DNA from: a virus
Reading direction: 5' to 3' (one strand)
Virus record (IMG/VR): IMGVR_UViG_3300010155_000082
Span: 1 to 26,316 of that record
DNA: 26,316 nt
A model generated the notes under the pieces. It saw only the letters and a program-made list of their open reading frames with translations, was not told the origin of the DNA and searched no databases. This document shows, piece after piece, positions 17,781-24,928 of the stretch; positions within the stretch are counted from its first letter, which is position 1, and the number at the start of each line of letters is the position of its first letter. A program made the position numbers and the translations under genes.

Positions 17781-17859
17781 CCAATATAGTACCAATACGG
17801 AGGTGACTCCCTCTGACTAAGGAAAAGGAAGTAAAGCTTATTGGCATATTGCTTATTGG
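17781..17859. repeat. Cluster of four CCAATA/TATTGG boxes with inverted symmetry
   Basis: TACCAATA occurs twice 11 nt apart (17779-17786, 17790-17797), and GCTTATTGGC occurs twice 15 nt apart (17836-17845, 17851-17860). TATTGG is the reverse complement of CCAATA, so the left pair and right pair face each other. This looks like binding sites for a dimeric or oligomeric repressor or replication initiator. No such regulator gene is seen nearby. Confidence 0.6.
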
Positions 17860-17876
17860 CTTCCGGAAGATAAAAT

Positions 17877-17906
17877 TTTACTAGCGTTTCCTAAACCGTA
17901 TATATA
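17877..17906 (+). promoter_or_regulatory. Possible rightward sigma70-like promoter for the early genes
   Basis: TTTACT (17877-17882) and TATATA (17901-17906) are separated by 18 nt, about 45 bp before the TTG start of the first early gene. Both hexamers are imperfect, and AT-rich DNA gives many such matches, so this is tentative. Confidence 0.3.
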
Positions 17907-17951
17907 TAATAAAGTAATATAAAAGTAGAGCGGTGCAGAAAGGAGAAAGTT

Positions 17952-18278
17952 TTGACAGTATATGTTGTTCAGGAAGTTCCTGGTCGGAACGTTTTAGGTG
18001 CCCGTCAGTATGGCGACCTGAAGGTTTTACTGCCATCCAATGTTAATATTATTCTTAGTCCCGCCCCAACCATCCGAAGATTAAAGGATGCTCTTCGAAA
18101 CTTTGAAGATCCTGATTATTTATTACTGATGGGTGACCCTGCTGTTATTGGTTTAGCGTGTGTTATAGCTAGTGAAAATAATAGAGGGAAATATTCTATT
18201 TTAAAATGGGATCGAATAGAAAAAGACTATTATCCTGTTTCCATAGATATTCACCAAAAAGGAGAAGACTATGAATAA
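17952..18278 (+). CDS. Conserved small phage protein, first gene of the early module
   Basis: A 108-aa protein starting at TTG; the strong AGGAG at 17941-17945, seven bases upstream, decides this start and no ATG fits. The sequence has two beta-alpha-like units (MTVYVVQEV, DLKVLLP, NIILSP, then DYLLLMGDPAVIGLACVIAS at about 54-73) ending in YSILKWDR. I remember similar proteins of about 100 aa near replication genes of marine phages, without a known function. The gene overlaps the next by eight bases. Placement first after the control region suggests an early regulator or replication accessory factor, but no DNA-binding motif is evident. Confidence 0.6.
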   Translation: MTVYVVQEVPGRNVLGARQYGDLKVLLPSNVNIILSPAPTIRRLKDALRNFEDPDYLLLMGDPAVIGLACVIASENNRGKYSILKWDRIEKDYYPVSIDIHQKGEDYE

Positions 18279-18846
18279 GAAACAAGTAGTTTCTAAAGAT
18301 GAAATAACCGCCTTTTTTGAACCAGAAATATCCTCCCCTGATTTTGAAGATAAAAAGCTAGGCCGAGTCGCTACTTTAGCTATTCAAATTTTAGATTTTG
18401 ATAAGGAAATAGCAGCAGAGGAAGCTCTCCTAAAAAAACTAAAAGAAAACAGAAGAAGGTTAGCTGAAGACCTACTTCCTGCAGTTATGACCGAACACGG
18501 GTTAACCGAAATAACGCTCAGTGATGGAAGCAAAGTATCCGTTAGAAAATTTTATAGTTGTACTATCCCAGCCGAGCAAACAGAAAAAGCGTTTGATTGG
18601 CTAAGAGAAAAGGGACACGAAGGTTTGATCAAGCACCGTATTACTGTAGACTTTAGTCGTGAGAAAGATGATCAAGCACTGCGTATAAAAGAAGACCTTG
18701 AAAATAAAGGGCTGTATCCAGCCGATAAAGAATGGGTGGAACCTTCTACTCTCCGAGGTTTTGCACGGGAACAAACTGAAGCAGGGGTTAATCTCCCCGA
18801 TAGTTTGTTCAATTTATTTATAGGAGAGCGAGCCACTATTAAATAG
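18271..18846 (+). CDS. Conserved 191-aa phage protein with N-terminal coiled coil, replication-linked
   Basis: Start ATG follows AAAGGAG. Residues 35-70 form a charged coiled coil (KEIAAEEALLKKLKENRRRL); the following part, LPAVMTEHGLTEITLSDGSKV (split across 72-92), leads to a beta-rich section and the segment WLREKGHEGLIKHRI near 112-126. Then come VEPSTLRGFAREQ and PDSLFNLFIGERATI at the C-terminus. This arrangement recurs, in my memory, in phage replication regions next to ssDNA-binding or recombination genes; no enzyme motif is present. It is sandwiched between the first early gene and the SSB-like gene, in one apparent operon. Function unknown; an accessory to the SSB or recombination apparatus is plausible. 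Confidence 0.6.
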   Translation: MNKKQVVSKDEITAFFEPEISSPDFEDKKLGRVATLAIQILDFDKEIAAEEALLKKLKENRRRLAEDLLPAVMTEHGLTEITLSDGSKVSVRKFYSCTIPAEQTEKAFDWLREKGHEGLIKHRITVDFSREKDDQALRIKEDLENKGLYPADKEWVEPSTLRGFAREQTEAGVNLPDSLFNLFIGERATIK

Positions 18847-18855
18847 GAGACTTAA

Positions 18856-19620
18856 ATGGCTAATCAAGTTGCGAAGAAAGAGGACGCTCCTCTTGCCGTT
18901 TCCAATGAAGAACTTTTAGAATTTGCGGGACAAGGGGTAGAAGGTCTAGGCACTGAAGACCTTGCTATTCCATTCGTGAATATTCTTCAAGCCCCCTCCC
19001 CTCAATTAAAAAAGCGCGAAGGTAAATATATTGAAGGAGCAGAAGAAGGAATGCTCTTTAATACCGTTACTAATGAACTTTTCAGTGGAGTTGAAGTAAT
19101 TCCCTGCGCGTATAAAAGGCTCTTAATAGAGTGGGTTCCACGCGAGCAACAAGGAGGTTTTGTTTTCGCTCATGATCCGGAAAGCGGGATTTTAAAAGAA
19201 ACAACTAAAAATGAACGTGGCCAGGATATATTACCAAATGGAAATTACTTAGCAAATACAGCGCAACATTATGTTCTTTTATTGAGTCCAATATATGGGC
19301 CCACACAGGCACTTGTCTCTATGACTTCTACACAATTGAAAAAGTCACGGCGTTGGAATACACAAATGGTTTCTCAAACTATTAAATTAAATGAGGGGGG
19401 TATTAAACCGATGCCTTCTTTTTCATCCGTTTATAACCTTTCAACATGCCCCGAAACCAATCAGCACGGAACTTGGTTTGGTTACGAAATTGGAGAAAGA
19501 CGGCCAGCTACTTCTGAAGAATTTCAGATGGGTGCTGCTTTTTATCAGGCAGTCACAGCTGGAACTATAAAAGCGACTGTTCCAGAACAGGAGGAATCGT
19601 CTGACGAAGTACCCTTTTAA
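18856..19620 (+). CDS. Putative phage single-stranded DNA-binding protein
   Basis: A 254-aa protein with a TAGGAGA ribosome-binding site. The body is beta-rich (for example IPFVNILQAPSPQLKKREG near 39-57 and QHYVLLLSPIYGPTQALVSM near 136-155). The C-terminus, EQEESSDEVPF, is an acidic tail ending in Pro-Phe, the layout of bacterial SSB tails (DDDIPF type) and functionally analogous to the acidic tail of T7 gp2.5. Such tails recruit replication and recombination partners. The primase and helicase genes follow directly, fitting this role. No classical OB-fold signature can be proven by eye, so the call rests on tail, strand pattern and context. Confidence 0.6.
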   Translation: MANQVAKKEDAPLAVSNEELLEFAGQGVEGLGTEDLAIPFVNILQAPSPQLKKREGKYIEGAEEGMLFNTVTNELFSGVEVIPCAYKRLLIEWVPREQQGGFVFAHDPESGILKETTKNERGQDILPNGNYLANTAQHYVLLLSPIYGPTQALVSMTSTQLKKSRRWNTQMVSQTIKLNEGGIKPMPSFSSVYNLSTCPETNQHGTWFGYEIGERRPATSEEFQMGAAFYQAVTAGTIKATVPEQEESSDEVPF

Positions 19621-19633
19621 GTAAAGACCTCTT

Positions 19634-21142
19634 ATGAATAATTTAGAAAGGTTCATAGAAAGATTCTCTGGACTTACTAGAGCATACGGAACTACTACTG
19701 TTGTTGGGTTGCGTGAGGATGGTAAAAAGAAAGTAGACTCACGAGTTCAACGGGGTGAACCTGTTCCGGAACTATGGGAAAAACATCTTGAGGGTGAAGA
19801 ACCCTCCTTGGGCATTATTCCTATAACGGACGACAACACTTGTCGTTGGGGGTGCATTGATGTCGATGATTTTTCAATTGATCTAAAGATCCTCAATTCT
19901 AAATTACAAGAAAAACAGCTCCCCTTGACATTATGTAGAAGTAAGTCGGGGGGAGCGCATCTTTTTCTTTTTACTTCTGAAGAAGTTCTTGCTTCTCTTA
20001 TGAGAATTAAACTAATTGAAATGGCTGCACTATTGGGCTTTGCTTCCCATGAAGTTTTTCCAAAACAAACTCAAATTTTAACAGAACGCGGGGACACAGG
20101 CAACTTTTTGAATTTGCCCTATTTTGGTGGAGATGAAACTACAAGATATTCCTTAAATAAAAAAGGAACAGCAATTTCACTTAAACAATTTTTAAATTAC
20201 ATCGATAAAATGGTACTTACTCCTCAACAACTCGAGGAATATAAAGTACCCATTCCCCCTAAACAATTAAAAAATGGTCCCCCTTGTCTTCAACACCTTA
20301 TTACAGAAGGCTTTCCATTAGGAACTAGAAATAATGGACTTTTTAATTTAGGGATCTATGCTAAATTTTCTGATTCAGATAGTTGGGAAACTAAAATAGA
20401 AGAATTCAATCGTGAATACCTTTCCCCTCCTTTAGCTGCCAGTGAAGTATTGGTCATTATTAAACAGTTACGAACAAAGGATTATAACTATAAATGCAAT
20501 GACCAGCCTATCTCTTCCCACTGTAATGCGGGTATTTGTAAAACTCGGAAATTTGGTATTTCTCCTGCCACAGCGATGCCTTCTTTTGGATCGTTAACAA
20601 AACAAAATTCTAACCCTCCTGTCTGGTTTTTAGATGTAGAAAATAATCGCTTAGAAATGTCAACTGAAGATCTTCAAAACCAAACTCGTTTCCAACGTGT
20701 CTGTATGGAAGTCATTAATAAAATGCCACCTAAAATGAGTGAAAAAGCATGGCAGGGGGTTATTCAAAATCTATTAGATAATCTTACTACAATCGATGTC
20801 CCACAAGATGCTTCAGTAGAGGGACAGTTCTTTGATTTGATTGAATCCTTTTGTACTGATAGGGCACAAGCTCAAACAAAAGAAGAAGTTTTATTAGGCA
20901 AGCCATTTACAGAAGATGGCCAAACACACTTCAGGTTGTCTGATCTTGAAGCCTATCTTCAGCGCCACAACTTTCGATACTTTTCTCGACCTAAAATTAC
21001 TGCTAGGTTAAGGGATCTTGGAACTAATCATTCAGGGCAGAATATAAAAGGAAGGTTTGTTAATCTTTGGAGTATCCCTGCCTTTAAAGTTCAGGCAGAC
21101 CCCTTCGGGCTTCCAGACTTTAATACGGAAGATGTTTTATGA
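19634..21142 (+). CDS. DNA primase of the archaeo-eukaryotic (AEP/PrimPol) type
   Basis: A 502-aa protein. The N-terminal half is an AEP catalytic domain: GCIDVDD (73-79) supplies metal-binding aspartates, SKSGGAHL (103-110) is the S-x-H-type nucleotide-binding motif, and LNLPYFGG (about 159-166) is the third conserved region. A middle helical section (GTRNNGLFNLGIYAKF near 236-251) resembles primase C-terminal domains. A cysteine cluster follows (about C288, C297, C302, within KCNDQPISSHC-NAGICKTRKFG), which could bind zinc or an iron-sulphur cluster. It would lay primers for phage replication. The 4-nt overlap (ATGA) couples it to the helicase gene. The ribosome-binding site is weak. The product could alternatively act as a primase-polymerase. 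Confidence 0.82.
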   Translation: MNNLERFIERFSGLTRAYGTTTVVGLREDGKKKVDSRVQRGEPVPELWEKHLEGEEPSLGIIPITDDNTCRWGCIDVDDFSIDLKILNSKLQEKQLPLTLCRSKSGGAHLFLFTSEEVLASLMRIKLIEMAALLGFASHEVFPKQTQILTERGDTGNFLNLPYFGGDETTRYSLNKKGTAISLKQFLNYIDKMVLTPQQLEEYKVPIPPKQLKNGPPCLQHLITEGFPLGTRNNGLFNLGIYAKFSDSDSWETKIEEFNREYLSPPLAASEVLVIIKQLRTKDYNYKCNDQPISSHCNAGICKTRKFGISPATAMPSFGSLTKQNSNPPVWFLDVENNRLEMSTEDLQNQTRFQRVCMEVINKMPPKMSEKAWQGVIQNLLDNLTTIDVPQDASVEGQFFDLIESFCTDRAQAQTKEEVLLGKPFTEDGQTHFRLSDLEAYLQRHNFRYFSRPKITARLRDLGTNHSGQNIKGRFVNLWSIPAFKVQADPFGLPDFNTEDVL

Positions 21143-22632
21143 ACATAATTCTAGGCCCACCAGGAACAGGTAAGACGTCTACCTTATTATCTTTAGTTGA
21201 GGAATATATTGACAAAGGTATTTCTCCTAATAAAATTGGTTATTTTGCCTTTACTAACAGAGCAGCAAATGAGGCAAAAGAACGAGCGTACGAAAAGTTT
21301 AAATTGTCAAGCGACGAGCTTCCTTATTTTAGAACACTACATAGTCTTGCTTTTCAACAGCTTGGGTTAAGTCGTTCTCAAGTATTAAATGAGGATTTAA
21401 GAAAAGAGTTTGGTAATTTGATGGGGTTACAAATTTCTGGAAAAGCGTTCCTTGAAGAAGGGGGATTGAACCTTTCTAAAAAAGGCGACCAGATATTAGG
21501 TCTTATTGAAATTGCAAGGGTAAAGGGAATTTCAAGTCGAAAACAATGGCTCTACGATAATTTAGATATAGGGTGGTTTGAAATTGAACGTGCAGAACGA
21601 GGATTGGCTGAATTCAAAAAAGCGAGGTGTCTTTACGATTTCACTGATATGTTATCTATGTTTATTTCAGAAAAGGCAGCTCCCCAATTAGATATAGTTT
21701 TTGTTGATGAAGCCCAAGATTTAAGTTTTTTACAATGGCAAATGGTATATCAATTACTAGACAAATCTGAAGATATTTTTATAGCTGGCGATGATGACCA
21801 AGCTATTTTTAGATGGGCTGGGGCAGATGTAAATCATTTCCTTTCCTTAAAAGGCCAAGTTAAAGTTCTAGACCAATCACACCGAGTTCCTCAACATGCT
21901 CATTACCTAGCAGATTCTCTTGTAAGAAGAGTTTCAAAAAGAAGACCTAAATTTTGGAAACCCCGTTCATATGCAGGAAAGCTCTACTGGCATTCTGACA
22001 TAGAACATATTGATATGAAACAGGGTGAATGGTTAATTCTAGCCAGAAATAATTATCTTTTGAATCAAGTAGAAAGCCAGTGCCGTTTGGAAGGATTCTT
22101 TTACAAAAGAAATAATCGAAAAGGGGTGACAGATTCACTATTGGAAGCTATTTTAAATTGGGAAAGATTAAGAAAAGGGAAGGGGGTTATAGCTTCAGAA
22201 GTAAGAAAAATATATCGTTACATGTCTTCAAATAAAGGTGTAGCTAAATCTTTTAAAACTCTTAAGAATATTTTTGAAGATGAGATTTTAACCCTAAAAG
22301 ATTTGTTGGCTTCTTATGGATTACTTACTACGGCTATTTGGCATGAAGCCTTTGATAGAATTTCAGATAAAGAAAGACAGTATTTAATTGCATGTTTACG
22401 GGGGGGTGAAAAACTCACTAAGGAACCACGTATTAATATATCAACCATTCATGGAGCAAAAGGAAGTGAAGCAAACAATGTGGTAGTTATAACAGATATA
22501 GGACAAAAAAGTTGGATACAAATGCAAAAAGAACCAGATGATGAAATTAGAGTTTTTTATGTAGCCTTAACCCGAGTCAAAGAAAACCTTCATATTGTTC
22601 AACCCATAACTTCCCGTTATTTTTCTCTTTAA
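21139..22632 (+). CDS. UvrD/Rep-like superfamily 1 DNA helicase
   Basis: A 497-aa protein with the full SF1A motif set: Walker A GPPGTGKT (6-13), Ia FAFTNRAANEAKERA (37-51), II VDEAQD (about 191-196), III GDDDQAIFRWAGAD (about 216-229), IV DQSHRVP (about 244-250), V STIHGAKGSEANNVVV (about 433-448) and VI FYVALTRVKENLHI (about 474-487). It unwinds DNA 3'-5' by family analogy. It is shorter than E. coli UvrD (about 720 aa), so the 1B/2B accessory domains are reduced, as in many phage homologues. It overlaps the primase gene by four bases, implying a primase-helicase pair made in step. No DNA polymerase is in this window. Confidence 0.93.
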   Translation: MNIILGPPGTGKTSTLLSLVEEYIDKGISPNKIGYFAFTNRAANEAKERAYEKFKLSSDELPYFRTLHSLAFQQLGLSRSQVLNEDLRKEFGNLMGLQISGKAFLEEGGLNLSKKGDQILGLIEIARVKGISSRKQWLYDNLDIGWFEIERAERGLAEFKKARCLYDFTDMLSMFISEKAAPQLDIVFVDEAQDLSFLQWQMVYQLLDKSEDIFIAGDDDQAIFRWAGADVNHFLSLKGQVKVLDQSHRVPQHAHYLADSLVRRVSKRRPKFWKPRSYAGKLYWHSDIEHIDMKQGEWLILARNNYLLNQVESQCRLEGFFYKRNNRKGVTDSLLEAILNWERLRKGKGVIASEVRKIYRYMSSNKGVAKSFKTLKNIFEDEILTLKDLLASYGLLTTAIWHEAFDRISDKERQYLIACLRGGEKLTKEPRINISTIHGAKGSEANNVVVITDIGQKSWIQMQKEPDDEIRVFYVALTRVKENLHIVQPITSRYFSL

Positions 22633-22707
22633 GATAAATTTCCGCTTTACTTTGTAATTGTTTTTTATAAAATAAACCCTTAATTAATAGCGTTAACGGA
22701 GTAGAAA
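22633..22707 (+). promoter_or_regulatory. AT-rich gap before the hypermodification cassette, possible promoter
   Basis: This is one of the few gaps in the early module, with TTTACT (22646-22651), TATAAA (22666-22671) and the palindromes TTAATTAA and GTTAAC. The spacer of 14 nt between the two hexamers is too short for a normal sigma70 promoter, so the site is only suggestive. No hairpin-plus-U terminator was found after the helicase stop. Confidence 0.25.
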
Positions 22708-22947
22708 GTGGCCGAAAAACAGAAACGGAAAACGCGTCTTTATCAAAGATCTCAGATAATTAAAATTCTTAATCCAAACAATCCCCGAAGAGAAGGAAGT
22801 AACCGATTTCGAATTTTCCAGTCTATTAAAGACGGGATGACAGTAGATAAATTTTTGGCATTGGTTTCAGAATTTAATGGGGGAACTAAGGATTTACAAA
22901 TTTTGATAAAGTCAGGGCATATAGAGGTTATGCATACTCCCGTTTAA
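22708..22947 (+). CDS. 79-aa basic protein at the head of the hypermodification cassette
   Basis: Starts at GTG with GGAG seven bases upstream (22698-22701). The N-terminus is strongly basic (AEKQKRKTRLYQRSQIIKIL), followed by NPRREGS near 25-31, IKDGMTVDKFL near 41-51 and GGTKDLQILIKSGHIEV near 58-74. I recall small phage proteins with this N-P-x-R-x-G-S and GMTV layout, probably compact DNA-binding modules, but no function is assigned. It follows a 75-bp AT-rich gap after the helicase gene, which may hold a promoter (TTTACT and TATAAA elements are present but poorly spaced). It is 28 bp before the aGPT-PPlase gene, so the two are probably co-transcribed. Confidence 0.65.
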   Translation: MAEKQKRKTRLYQRSQIIKILNPNNPRREGSNRFRIFQSIKDGMTVDKFLALVSEFNGGTKDLQILIKSGHIEVMHTPV

Positions 22948-22975
22948 AAAACCGATGCTCTAGAAAGGCAGGGCT

Positions 22976-23854
22976 GTGTTAGAAAGAATGAAAGAAAAGG
23001 CCAGTAATTTAGACCCGGATTTACGGGAACCAGTCGCTCGGTTCTTTTATTGGATTAACGAGCGTACTCAAATTGCTATTAAAAAAGAACAAGGCGATAA
23101 ATGGCCTTGGACTGATGATCCTATTCTTCAAGAATATAAATTTACCAACGCTTTCCGTGAAGACGATAAAACCACTGTTTGGTTTCGAAATTGGATTCGA
23201 GACCCTCTTCAAGATTCTCCCGATGTATATATGGCCATTGTTATTTTTCGCTGGTTCAATTTAATTGAGACAGGCATTACTTTAAAAGAGAATGATCTTT
23301 TAGTTAATTGGGATGCTCAAAAAGCGTATGATTTAATTATTCCTCAGGAAAAATGGGTAACAGGGGCATATATGATAAAAAGCCCTACTGGTCTTAATAA
23401 GGTAAAGGGAATTTGCCAAACTATAGATGCAGTATGGAAAGACAGAAAACGCTTTTTAAAACAAAGTCAAGCGCCTACTTCACTACAGCGCATGTGTCTC
23501 ATGTTAGAAGGTTATCCTTTTCTTGGACCTTTCCTCGCATATGAAATTGTTACAGACCTGAGACACACAAGTATTGGTAAACGTGCCAAGGATATAAGAA
23601 CTTGGGCTAATGCAGGTCCAGGAGCAATGCGAGGCTTAAATAGAATTTTTGGACGAGAGCTAGAGTATACCTCAAAGAAACATGGGTGGAATGAAGAAAT
23701 GCAATGGCTATTAGGAATCGCTAGTCATTTTTATGAGGGGCCACAAAGAACTTTTGAAATGCGAGAAATAGAGCATAGTCTTTGTGAATTTGATAAATAT
23801 GAACGGGTAAGAACAGGGTTAGGAAGACCTCGTTCAAAGTATTATCCAAAGTGA
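22976..23854 (+). CDS. aGPT-PPlase family DNA base hypermodification enzyme
   Basis: A 292-aa, mostly helical protein strongly matching the alpha-glutamyl/putrescinyl-thymine pyrophosphorylase family: FFYWINER (23-30), WPWTDDPIL (43-51), FTNAFREDD (56-64), FLAYEIVTDLRHT (about 184-197), GPGAMRGLNR (about 213-222), and EIEHSLCEFDKYERVR with GRPRSKYYP (about 263-291). These enzymes act on DNA carrying an activated 5-hydroxymethyluracil: a kinase adds pyrophosphate to the hydroxymethyl group, and this family is implicated in replacing that group with an amine or amino acid. The GTG start has AAAGG upstream; ATG four codons on is an alternative. Neighbouring glycosyltransferase, radical SAM and thymidylate-synthase-family genes support a thymine hypermodification pathway. 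The family is near certain; its attached group is unknown. Confidence 0.9.
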   Translation: MLERMKEKASNLDPDLREPVARFFYWINERTQIAIKKEQGDKWPWTDDPILQEYKFTNAFREDDKTTVWFRNWIRDPLQDSPDVYMAIVIFRWFNLIETGITLKENDLLVNWDAQKAYDLIIPQEKWVTGAYMIKSPTGLNKVKGICQTIDAVWKDRKRFLKQSQAPTSLQRMCLMLEGYPFLGPFLAYEIVTDLRHTSIGKRAKDIRTWANAGPGAMRGLNRIFGRELEYTSKKHGWNEEMQWLLGIASHFYEGPQRTFEMREIEHSLCEFDKYERVRTGLGRPRSKYYPK

Positions 23855-23878
23855 CTTTTTATATAGAAAGGATAGAGG

Positions 23879-24928
23879 ATGAAACTATTATACCTTTCTC
23901 ATAGTCGATTTGGGGGATGGGTTACTTTTACGACCCATCTATATCATGGACTAGTGGGAATACCCCCTTTAGCAAGAGAGGTAGTTCAAGTAACTGACGA
24001 TCACACAGTTATTCGAGTTACTAATCGCACTGAAAAAACATATAGAGACATGGGCAATTTTGTACCTTATCGAAATATGAGCGAAGAAGATACCCTAGAA
24101 CTCATGGAAGAAGAAGAGCCTGTTCTTATTACAGCGTTAGATAAAAACCATAGAGAACTGGCTATGAAACTTTTAGAAAAGGGGGCACATATTGTAATAC
24201 ATGATCCAACTGAATTGCGTAATCCAGCTTTCCGAGATTTTATAAATCCAAGCCAAGTTATTGTTATTCGACGTTCTATGCTAGAGCATATGAAAGATGC
24301 TGCTTTTATTCCACATCCTTATATGGCAGTAGGAAGAACTGATGGATTAGATTATAAGAACTGGCTAAATCGGCCTACTAATGCAATCAGTGTATCGCGC
24401 TTAGATTTTGATAAAAACAGCCACTGGTTATTCGAGGCCAATAGGAAACTCCCTGATGATCGTCAAATATTAATTCGGGGAGCAGAAAATCGTATGTATA
24501 CAAAAAATAAGATTGTTCCTGTTTACCCTGAGTATAAACAAGACAGCAATCGACCTAAAGATGAAAGGGCTATTTTTAAATTAGACTTCAGGGGAGCTTT
24601 TAATCTTTGTAGAACAGCAAAATATATGACAGACTTTTCAGTGATAAAAGGCGATGGTGGGGGAACACAGTATACCTTTCTTGAAGCTATTGATGCAGGT
24701 ACAATTTGTTTGCTTCATAAAGATTGGATAAAGGAAAACGATTCTATGATAGATAAAGGCCCAAATCAAAATTGTATTTCTTTTAGAAACTGGGAAATGG
24801 TCGCTCATTTTTTAAACAATGAAATCACTGAACAAACAACAACCCTCCTTAGAACAAATGCACTAAAGCTATTAACAGAACATGATGCAGTCAGGGTCGC
24901 TGCTCAATATACTATGAGGTTAACATGA
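23879..24928 (+). CDS. GT-B-like glycosyltransferase, probably acting on modified DNA bases
   Basis: A 349-aa protein with GAAAGGATAGAGG before its ATG. The N-terminus MKLLYLSHSRFGGW and THLYHGL fit the first Rossmann lobe of GT-B enzymes; NAISVSRLDFDKN near 170-182 is the typical lobe linker, and DGGGTQYTFLEAIDAG (about 259-274) fits the sugar-nucleotide-binding motif of GT4-like enzymes (conserved Glu then Gly). No signal peptide or membrane helix is present, so it is cytoplasmic. It lies between the aGPT-PPlase gene and the radical SAM gene (4-nt overlap), so the likely acceptor is a hydroxymethyl- or amino-modified thymine in phage DNA. Acting on a protein or lipid is possible. Sugar donor unknown. 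Confidence 0.78.
   Translation: MKLLYLSHSRFGGWVTFTTHLYHGLVGIPPLAREVVQVTDDHTVIRVTNRTEKTYRDMGNFVPYRNMSEEDTLELMEEEEPVLITALDKNHRELAMKLLEKGAHIVIHDPTELRNPAFRDFINPSQVIVIRRSMLEHMKDAAFIPHPYMAVGRTDGLDYKNWLNRPTNAISVSRLDFDKNSHWLFEANRKLPDDRQILIRGAENRMYTKNKIVPVYPEYKQDSNRPKDERAIFKLDFRGAFNLCRTAKYMTDFSVIKGDGGGTQYTFLEAIDAGTICLLHKDWIKENDSMIDKGPNQNCISFRNWEMVAHFLNNEITEQTTTLLRTNALKLLTEHDAVRVAAQYTMRLT

Larger units (their letters stand above)
17675..17951. promoter_or_regulatory. Divergent intergenic control region (possible promoters and operators, conceivably an origin)
   Basis: This 277-bp gap separates the leftward SNF2 gene from the rightward early genes, so it should hold start sites for both. Four CCAATA-core boxes sit in it: two forward (17781-17786, 17792-17797) and two inverted (17839-17844, 17854-17859), nearly symmetric about 17819. 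A TATATATATAAT stretch (17901-17910 and flanks) with TTTACT at 17877-17882 could form a sigma70-like rightward promoter with an 18-nt spacer. On the left, TTTTATATATAG (about 17712-17723) could serve the minus strand. A 22-codon ATG frame (17752-17820) lies inside but lacks a ribosome-binding site, so I do not call it. Confidence 0.55.

Noticed and set aside
17752-17820. A 22-codon ATG frame in the divergent control region
   Set aside because: No ribosome-binding site before it, very short, and it covers the CCAATA boxes.
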